Below are positions 1 through 7,100 of a stretch of DNA of 16,819 bases, piece after piece. Source of the stretch: CAZUVM01 sp964623885 (GTDB lineage Bacteria; Verrucomicrobiota; Verrucomicrobiia; Limisphaerales; UBA8199); NCBI GenBank assembly GCA_964623885.1, contig CAZUVM010000138.1, forward strand, positions 1-16,819, in the 5' to 3' direction. The translations under genes were made by a program, and so were the position numbers. The notes beneath the pieces are model-generated. The model was given only the letters and a program-made list of their open reading frames with translations, did not search any database and was not told where the DNA came from. Position 1 is the first letter of the stretch, and each line of letters begins with the position of its first letter.

Positions 1-1958
1 GTAGGACGATGCTCGCGTTGCAGGGAGACCAAAACGTCCGCGTCGCCTGTTCCAAGCAATCCGCTGTCGCTGTAGGTCAGGTTGATGCTCGAAGCGGGAA
101 TACCGATATTGTCGAGCATTCCGCGAAATTCGGCTGCGGGGATTTCGCTGCGCACGGCCTGCTCGATTTGATCGATGAGTTTGGCTGTTTCTTCGATTCG
201 CGTCCCACTTCGAGTGCGAACGTGCAAGCGGAATTGGCCCGCATCGACGCTGGGGAAGAAATCCTGGCCCAACTGAGGAACCAGGAGCATGGATCCGACG
301 CAAAACGCAAGGAACAGCAACCCAAAGATACCACGATGGTGCAGCACCGCTCCTAATAGCAGCCGATAGCCTTCGCGAAAGGATTCGAACCAGCGCTCGA
401 ACGCAGTCTGAATCGCAGTGAAAGGCCGAAAAACCGTAGCGAGTACTCCGGCAGTTTCGGCCGCAACTTTTTCGTGCCGCACATTGCGATAAAAATACAT
501 CACCAGCGTAGGAACGAGCGTTCTGGAAATCACATAACTGGCGAGCATGGCAAACACCACCGCTTCAGCCAGCGGCACAAACAGGTAATGCGCCACCCCG
601 GTCAAAAAGAACATCGGCACGAACACAATGCAGATGCAGAGCGTAGAGACAAAGGCGGGCATGGCGATCTCCTGCGCGCCGTCCAGAATAGCATCGTTGA
701 GTGGTTTACCCGACGCCATATGGCGATGGATGTTTTCGATAGCCACGGTGGCGTCATCCACCAGAATTCCGACCGCCAGGGCTAAGCCGCCCAACGTCAT
801 CAGGTTGATGGTTTCGCCCAGCGCGCTCAGCGCGATGATCGAAGTAAACACCGAAAGCGGGATCGAGAGCGCAATGATGAGGGTGCTGCGCCAGGAACCC
901 AGAAACAGCAGAATCATTAAAGCCGTCAGGCTCGCGGCGATGACGCCCTCGCGCGCGACGCCGGAAATGGCCGAGCGCACAAACACCGATTGGTCGGCGA
1001 ATTCCTTGACATGCAGTTCCGGTGGCATGCCGGCCATGATGCGCGGAAGGGCGCTTTTAATCCCGTTGACCACATCGAGCGTCGAGGCCGTGCCCGTTTT
1101 ATAAATTGTCAGCAACGCGCCACGCAGGCCTTCGTTGCGCACAACATTTTGCTGCGGTTGGTATCCGTCGCGCACCTGCGCAACATCGTTTACGTGAATG
1201 ACCGCGCCGTTCACAGTCTTCACCGGCAAGTCGCCCAATTCGGCCATCACCTCCGGGCTGGTGTTTAGCTCAACGGCGTACTCGGTGCCGCCGATTTTTG
1301 CGGTGCCGCTGGGAAAGATGAGATTTTGTGCGTTGATGGCGTTGACCACGTCCATCGGAGCGAGGTTTCGTGCTTTGAGAGCCACGGGATCCAAATCGAC
1401 TGATACCAACCGGGCTTTGCCGCCATACGGGTATGGCATCGCCGCGCCGTTGACGGTGGCCAGGCCGACGCGGATCTGATTGACGCTCATGTCAAAAATC
1501 TCCTGCTCGGAAAACTTTTCGCTGCTGACGCTGTATTGCAGGACGGGAACGGTCGAGGCGCTATAACGAATAACGAGCGGCGGAGTCGTGCCGGGCGGCA
1601 TTTGGCGAATCACGGTTTGCGCGATCGCGGTCACTTGCGCCACGCCCGCATCTACCGACGTGCCTTCCCGGAAGAACACCTTGATCACGCCAATGCCGTT
1701 GTAGGAATTGGATTCAATGTGCTCGATGTCATTGACCGTCGTGGTCAGGGCGCGCTCGCTGGCGTAAACGATGCGCTGCTCCATATCGTGCGCATCCAAA
1801 CCCACGTAGTTCCAGACCATACTCACCACGGGAATGTTGATGTTCGGGAAAATATCCGTGGGTGTCCGCAGCAACACGAAAGGTGTTAGCAGCAGCAGCA
1901 CCAAAGCCGCCACGATAAACGTGTATGGGCGGCGAAGGGCCAGCCGGACAATCCACAT
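1..1958 (-). CDS. RND-family efflux transporter permease, C-terminus beyond window
   Basis: Translating the minus strand from the ATG at 1958-1956 gives 652 residues with no stop up to the left edge, so the gene is cut by the window. The start (M-W-I-V-R-L-A-L-R-R-P-Y) is followed by a first membrane helix (about residues 12-35), then T-P-T-D-I-F-P-N-I-N-I-P-V-V and the porter-domain signature E-R-A-L-T-T-T-V-N-D-I-E-H-I-E, both typical of AcrB/HAE-type inner-membrane pumps. The TM4 motif G-I-L-V-D-D-A-T-V-A-I-E-N places the acidic pair at residues 401-402, matching the AcrB proton-relay aspartates (407/408). A second porter half begins near residue 540. Proteins of this family use the proton gradient to expel drugs, metals or lipophilic compounds, with a periplasmic adaptor and an outer-membrane channel; neither partner lies in the window. 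No clear Shine-Dalgarno precedes the ATG. It lies 52 bp behind a small membrane-protein gene on the same strand. The family call is firm; the substrate is unknown. Confidence 0.95.
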   Translation of the reverse strand, partial: MWIVRLALRRPYTFIVAALVLLLLTPFVLLRTPTDIFPNINIPVVSMVWNYVGLDAHDMEQRIVYASERALTTTVNDIEHIESNSYNGIGVIKVFFREGTSVDAGVAQVTAIAQTVIRQMPPGTTPPLVIRYSASTVPVLQYSVSSEKFSEQEIFDMSVNQIRVGLATVNGAAMPYPYGGKARLVSVDLDPVALKARNLAPMDVVNAINAQNLIFPSGTAKIGGTEYAVELNTSPEVMAELGDLPVKTVNGAVIHVNDVAQVRDGYQPQQNVVRNEGLRGALLTIYKTGTASTLDVVNGIKSALPRIMAGMPPELHVKEFADQSVFVRSAISGVAREGVIAASLTALMILLFLGSWRSTLIIALSIPLSVFTSIIALSALGETINLMTLGGLALAVGILVDDATVAIENIHRHMASGKPLNDAILDGAQEIAMPAFVSTLCICIVFVPMFFLTGVAHYLFVPLAEAVVFAMLASYVISRTLVPTLVMYFYRNVRHEKVAAETAGVLATVFRPFTAIQTAFERWFESFREGYRLLLGAVLHHRGIFGLLFLAFCVGSMLLVPQLGQDFFPSVDAGQFRLHVRTRSGTRIEETAKLIDQIEQAVRSEIPAAEFRGMLDNIGIPASSINLTYSDSGLLGTGDADVLVSLQREHRP

Positions 1959-2010
1959 AGAGTCAGCAGCTTACAATGATAAAACCGGCTAAAAAAGCCA
2001 AAACTGGGCA

Positions 2011-2424
2011 TTACTCGCCCGCCGGCTTTTCCGGCGGAATAGGAGGCGGCTGGCCGGGAATGTCGACCGACGGTGGCAGCATATCCGGACTGAAGATACG
2101 AGGCGGTTCCGAAGCGGCGCGTGTCTGGGCGCGTTTGCGCAGGACCACTACGGCCGCCGTGCATCCCGTCCAGGTCGGTAGCCAATCTGCCACCGGGACC
2201 AACTTGATGATGAACGTCGGCAGTAACAAGGGATGAAACCCCAAAGCGAGCGACGTCAGTACCATTGCCACTACATCGAGCGCCTCATCAATGAACAGCC
2301 AGCCAGCCGGGCCCGTGAGTAGTTGCACGCCGTCAATCGCCAGCGCCACGGCGAATGCGAAAACGATGCGCCCATTGGTCAGGCGCGGGACCTTTAACAA
2401 CCAGTCTGTTTTGCTGCTATTCAC
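2011..2424 (-). CDS. Small integral membrane protein upstream of the RND pump gene
   Basis: This 137-residue protein starts at a GTG (2424-2422) and ends in TAA. Residues about 19-38 and 42-66 are strongly hydrophobic, and a third shorter hydrophobic stretch (about 77-95, containing L-P-T-W-T-G-C) is followed by a basic R-K-R. This suggests two or three membrane helices. The last 40 residues are rich in proline and acidic residues (P-P-S-V-D-I-P-G-Q-P-P-P-I-P-P-E-K) and probably form a flexible tail. I recognise no named domain. From memory, similar small proteins with a D-x-x-P-T-W-T-G-C-type motif occur beside RND genes in Verrucomicrobia and Acidobacteria, but I could not check this. The RND start codon is only 52 bp downstream, so co-transcription is likely and a role as pump accessory or membrane adaptor is an inference. 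The GTG start has no clear ribosome binding site, so the exact N-terminus is uncertain. Confidence 0.8.
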   Translation of the reverse strand: MNSSKTDWLLKVPRLTNGRIVFAFAVALAIDGVQLLTGPAGWLFIDEALDVVAMVLTSLALGFHPLLLPTFIIKLVPVADWLPTWTGCTAAVVVLRKRAQTRAASEPPRIFSPDMLPPSVDIPGQPPPIPPEKPAGE

Positions 2425-2537
2425 TGTTAGGAGCGCCTGGCGATCGGGATCGTAATGTGCGCGACACGATCTACTTTAGCAAGCGTTTGAGGGGCGTCGG
2501 AATAGAATTGCGCCGCTTTTTCGAGCCGCACAGCATT

Positions 2538-4043
2538 TCAAAGTTCCTTAAGCAGGGTCAGGGCTGCTTCGACAAGCTCTTCTCCTGTGCCGGCTTGAAC
2601 TCGCGAATTCATGACCTCGTAACTGCCTTCCGCGAAAGCCTGGCGGGTGGGAACGTAGCTGGGCCGGTCATTGCAAATGGACATTACAAACGTGTGTTTG
2701 AACGGCGATCCTCGTTTGATGGCCAGACCAAGTTGGGCGAAAATCTCGCCCGGGAGACAAACCAGGGCGGTTTCGGAGTCGATTCGCAGCACCTGCACCT
2801 CCATAGGCCAGGTGAGACCGCGTGCGGCCAAATCGAGCACTTTGACTGCCGCGACGCGGGTCAAAAAATCGGTTTTGGGATCGCCAAGCCGCTCAACCAT
2901 GTTCTGCGCATTCGTGAAGTCCGCGGCGCCAGGCCGTTGCAGAGCAATTTTCAGCGTGCGGCTGCGCGCTGCGAATGAGGGATGCTCAATAACCTGAAGC
3001 TCCGGCGCCGCTTCGAGCACGGTATGGCCAAGCGCGTCGCCAAGGCGCTGCGCGACGGCAAACCCGCTCGTCGGCTCCTTTCTGTTCACGTTGATGTGAT
3101 TGATGTCGCCGCACGCGCCAAGGCCAAAAGCAGAAATGAAGTTCGTACCGAATGCGGCCTGTAGCGTTTGCTGGACATAGTATTCGTAATCGGCGCTGAA
3201 GGCGGTTCCACCCACGGTGTCAGAGTGCATCGCAAAGATGGTGATTCCGGCGAACGGCTGATGCGTCGCCACGTCGCGCAGCATCAGGATATCGACGTCA
3301 GGATCGGTCGGCCCGGCGGCGCTCACGATGTTGGTGTTCAATTGACCGGGATTAAACGCGACCTTGCCGTTGCGCATCCAGTAGCGGCGGTTAAAGGCGA
3401 GGCCCTGCTGCTTCGCGACGCCGGCGGCCACCTTCGCCGGGTGGAGATTCGTTTGCGCGGTGACGATGACGTTCACCAGTTGGGCCGTAAGAAAAGAAGG
3501 ATAGTCGATCTTTTCGTGCGGATCATAACCAAATTTCGCCACCGCGGCGGCATGGAGTACGTCTCGGCGAATGTCGTCGAAAAGCGGGCCGGTATGACTG
3601 TGGGTAGCGCTGATGACGATGTGGTCAACAGGAATCCCCGTAAGGACACTGGCTTGCGCACGCGCGTTAGTGGTGACGTGAAGTGAGAGGCCGATGAGAT
3701 CGCAAAAAACCAAGGCCAGCCGCTGGTTCCCTTTAGCCAGCACGATAGCTTTGGCTTTGAGCGGGTCGTGGATGCTGGTCGAAATTCGCTCGTCGAAATA
3801 CCCGGCCATCCGGTAGCCGATCGGGGGACTGATGTCGACTTCAGCAACGCCGGCTTTAAGCGAGCTGTCGGGAGCGGCGCAGAGCGGAAGCTGAGCTGCC
3901 CAGGTTGCCAGAAAGGCAAGCAGGAGAGTAAAGGAGGCCGGAGAGCGAAGGCCCTCCCTAAGGCGATCGCATTCGCGCCGCAGATTAGTGACCCTAGTGT
4001 AATTACGACGCCGCCGGAGAACTAAATCGAGCTCGCGAACCAT
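2538..4043 (-). CDS. Exported neutral/alkaline ceramidase-fold hydrolase (N-terminal domain family)
   Basis: The 501-residue product has a basic N-terminal stretch and a hydrophobic signal segment at about residues 38-57 ending L-C-A-A, so it is probably exported. The mature part opens with A-G-V-A-E-V-D-I-S-P-P-I-G-Y-R-M-A-G-Y, the hallmark of the neutral/alkaline non-lysosomal ceramidase N-terminal domain. The zinc ligands of characterised ceramidases appear conserved: His148 in A-T-H-S-H-T-G-P, His273 in A-M-H-S-D, Glu433 in L-P-G-E-I-F and probably Tyr475 in G-S-Y-E. The hexapeptide carrying the nucleophilic Ser in true ceramidases (G-D-V-S-P-N) reads G-D-I-N-H-I at 312-317, so that Ser is Asn. 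At about 500 residues it also lacks most of the C-terminal Ig-like domain of the roughly 650-residue enzymes. It is best called a zinc amidase-fold hydrolase of unknown substrate; ceramide cleavage is doubtful. No in-frame ATG, GTG or TTG lies nearer the signal segment, so 4043 is retained although its n-region is long. Confidence 0.87.
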   Translation of the reverse strand: MVRELDLVLRRRRNYTRVTNLRRECDRLREGLRSPASFTLLLAFLATWAAQLPLCAAPDSSLKAGVAEVDISPPIGYRMAGYFDERISTSIHDPLKAKAIVLAKGNQRLALVFCDLIGLSLHVTTNARAQASVLTGIPVDHIVISATHSHTGPLFDDIRRDVLHAAAVAKFGYDPHEKIDYPSFLTAQLVNVIVTAQTNLHPAKVAAGVAKQQGLAFNRRYWMRNGKVAFNPGQLNTNIVSAAGPTDPDVDILMLRDVATHQPFAGITIFAMHSDTVGGTAFSADYEYYVQQTLQAAFGTNFISAFGLGACGDINHINVNRKEPTSGFAVAQRLGDALGHTVLEAAPELQVIEHPSFAARSRTLKIALQRPGAADFTNAQNMVERLGDPKTDFLTRVAAVKVLDLAARGLTWPMEVQVLRIDSETALVCLPGEIFAQLGLAIKRGSPFKHTFVMSICNDRPSYVPTRQAFAEGSYEVMNSRVQAGTGEELVEAALTLLKEL

Positions 4044-4175
4044 GTCAAAGCACTGTCGGCACGAGCGCGGACGAGATCAAGGCGCTTCCGGGTGGAAAAC
4101 AGCCTTTTAGCAAAGCCTCCTGAAAAATGTGTAATCGAGGAGGATTTTTCCTTCTTTATAGTATGAACCAGCTTT
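4044..4175. promoter_or_regulatory. Divergent intergenic region with a CCTCCT/AGGAGG inverted repeat
   Basis: These 132 bp separate the minus-strand ceramidase-fold gene from the plus-strand kelch/Ig gene, so they must hold at least one promoter for each direction. CCTCCT (4116-4121) and AGGAGG (4138-4143) form a perfect 6-bp inverted repeat around a 16-nt loop and are followed by A-T5. AGGAGG is the best Shine-Dalgarno-like string near any start in the window, but it lies 32 nt before the ATG at 4176, too far for normal use. A TGTAAT hexamer at 4130-4135 and TATAGT at 4157-4162 are possible -10 boxes, without convincing -35 partners. The presence of promoters is inferred from gene layout; individual boxes are not reliable. 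Confidence 0.4.
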
Positions 4176-7100
4176 ATGCATTTTGGACTGCCTCGTCGCT
4201 TTTGCCCAGAAACTTCCGCGCCGCGCCTGCGCTCTGCAAGCCGTTCTGGCCTTTTGACTTACCTCTTTTGTTTAGGCCCACTCGCACTGCTGGGGGTTTT
4301 GCAATTCCGCGTTTATGCACAGGACTGCACCTATTGGGTCTGCCGGTTTAACGGCCAGCCTGGCAACGGCGTCGGTTCGCCGGGTCAGCGGGTTCACCAC
4401 GCCATGGCCTACGACCCGGATCGCGGCGTGACGGTGTTCTTCGGCGGTGAAATTGGCACTAGCGGGAGCGAGCAGTATTTCAACGACACGTGGGAATACG
4501 ATGGGACAAATGCATGGCATCAAATCAACGTGCCCGGCGCAAAGCCTGCGGGGCGATCCTTTCATGCGATGGTCTATGACCGGGCGCGGCATTATGTGTT
4601 GCTGCATGGCGGGCAATCCGGCGGCAATTCTTACAATGACACCTGGGCCTACACCAGCGACGGCACCAACGGAACCTGGGCACCATTACCGACCCACGTG
4701 GAAAGCGCCTATTGCATGGAACTGCCAAAACTGGCCGGTCATGCGATGATCTACGATTCGGTGCGCAATCTTTCCCTGATGGTGGGTGGTTATGACGGTA
4801 TCTACACCGATAATCAGCAGAAGCAGGAGACCTCAGCGATACTCCAGAACGGGGCTGTCATTGGCTGTAACTTCGCCCCGGCTACAGTCACGTATGTCTG
4901 GAACGGCGACAATTGGTACGGTTACGACTTCGGATTGCCGGGTTATTGGCCCTACGTCGATGAAATCTGGTATTTCGGGGGCGGCTCCTATCATTTTGCC
5001 GCTTACGGCATCGCCGCCGCCTTCGATGACTATCATGGGATTGCGCTCGGTCTTGGCGGTTACACCCAAGCTTACGAAAAAACCCAGCTCCCGTCCGGTT
5101 ATTTCACGTACGTGCCGGACACGAATTGTTACCTGCATTGCACGTCGAGCGATGGGACAACCGGTTGGGAGTACAACCCCGACACCTCGATGCCGCCTCC
5201 ATTGGCAGAAGCTTCGCTGGCTTACGACAGCCAGCGGCATCATTTCGCCCTGGTCGGCGGCGTGAACGTCGATGCTACCGACGCCGCCTATGATTACGTT
5301 TACACAGGCAACCGAACCAACCGGAGCGGCATCTGGTCAAGCTTGCCTTCCATTCCGGCCAATCCATTGAACGGAGCGTCTTCGGCACGCGCTGGTGCGG
5401 CCATGGTTTACGACAGCCGCCGCGGTGTGTTCGTGCTCATGGGTGGGGCGGGTGCGGGCGCCGAGGTGGATATTCCCCTCGACGTCCCGCGCGGCCCCGG
5501 GTCGCGGTTCAGTGACACCTGGGAGTTGGTGGTCAGTGGCGCCGGCATAGTCGCGTCATCGCAGGGCGAATTCGATCACTGCGTCGGTGACGCTGAGATT
5601 TTATCGGTCACGCCATCAGGATTGAACGCAACAATTCAATGGTATCACAACGGAGTGGCCATTCCGGACGCCACGCATGAACTGTTGGTTTTGAATAATC
5701 TGGCCGTCACCAACGCTGGTAACTACGTGGCACGCGTGCAAAACGATTGCGGATATGCGGACACGCCGAAAACGTATTTGCGCGTCGACCAGCCGATCAC
5801 GCTTTTCCGCCAGGCTTTGTTCCCTAATTGCTCGAGCACGTGCATCGGATCCAACGTCACCATCTTCCCGCCCTTGCCGGTATACACCGGGATCGACCTC
5901 AACACCCATCTGCAAAAGAACATCGGCAGCGGCGAGTTTCCGTACTGGGTCGATGTGCGCGTCGACACTCCGTCGGCGCCCACGAACTTTGTCTTCACCG
6001 GCGTGGACAAAAGCTTCAGCGGCGATTACCGGTTTTATATCGATGGCTCGGCTTGCCCTGGCATTATCGCCAGCGCAGTTAACCACATTCAGGTCGGTTT
6101 CGACATCACCAGTCAGCCGCAGAGCCTGAGCAATGTGCGCCCGTGCTCCACGGTGTCGTTTTCGGTCGCCGCTACCGGCGGATGCTCGCTGACATACCAG
6201 TGGTACAGCGATGGCAGCATCCTATCGGACAACGGCCACGTCACCGGCACACACTCACCCACATTAACCATCACTGGCGTGCACTATGACGACGAAGGTA
6301 ATTACTTCTGCCTGGTTTCTGACCCGACACAGTGCCAGGAATTCCTGTGGACAACCGAGGCGTCCTTGAAACTGACCTTGCCACAATGGGTGTTGCGGAC
6401 GACGAAGGGACCACTGCCGCGCTACAACAATGCCATGGCTTATGACAGTCAGCGCGGTGTCACCGTAATGTACGGCGGTGGTGTGGCTGTGGAAAACACC
6501 GGCTACCTGGGTTACGGCGAAGTGTGGGAGTGGGATGGCGCGAAGTGGCGGCAACGAACGACTTACGATTGGACCAAGGTCTGGCACCAGGACATCAACG
6601 GTTATTGGGTGCAGAATTTCACCAACACTCCTGCGGCGCGAATGCAGCATGCCTTAACCTATGACAGCCGCCGCGGGCGCATCGTCATGTTCGGCGGGCG
6701 GGGTGCCGTCGCCACCAACATTTTCAGCGACATTACCTTCGGCGACACGTGGGAGTGGGACGGCACACGCTGGTATTTGGGTGCCACGAACGGCCCGGAG
6801 CCGCGGTACGGAGGTCACATGGGTTATGATGCGGTGCGTGGCATTGCCATTCTTTACGGCGGCTTCGGTGTGCCGGCCAATGAGATTTGGGAATGGAACG
6901 GTACCAGTTGGACTTCGATCATTTACACCAATGGACCGGTCAACCATTACAACGAATACGCCTGTCCGGTATTCGACACCTATTTGAAGACACTGTTCGT
7001 CGGGCCCACGGACGATGGGTCTGGTTACAATCATTTCTATTGGACGTGGGATGGACACGACTGGCATAGCCGCGCTTTGGGATTTTTGTTCGGCTCCAAC

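Noticed and set aside
1..1958. Possibility that the RND gene is a broken pseudogene, because only short frames are visible on quick inspection.
   Set aside because: Careful translation from 1958 shows one uninterrupted frame to the window edge, with all expected motifs.
2425..2537. Possible hairpin (GATCGT 2448-2453 with ACGATC 2466-2471) between the ceramidase-fold gene and the small membrane-protein gene, as a terminator.
   Set aside because: The stem is only 6 bp and no T-run follows on the minus strand. It does not show whether these genes share a transcript.
2355..2978. 207-residue plus-strand open frame.
   Set aside because: It lies antisense to the ceramidase-fold gene and the small membrane-protein gene, both of which have clear family features; its composition is that of a shadow frame.
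4163..4351. Short plus-strand frame overlapping the start of the first kelch/Ig gene, as a leader peptide.
   Set aside because: It has no family resemblance, overlaps the real signal-peptide region in another frame, and its distance of 19 nt from AGGAGG is not convincing.
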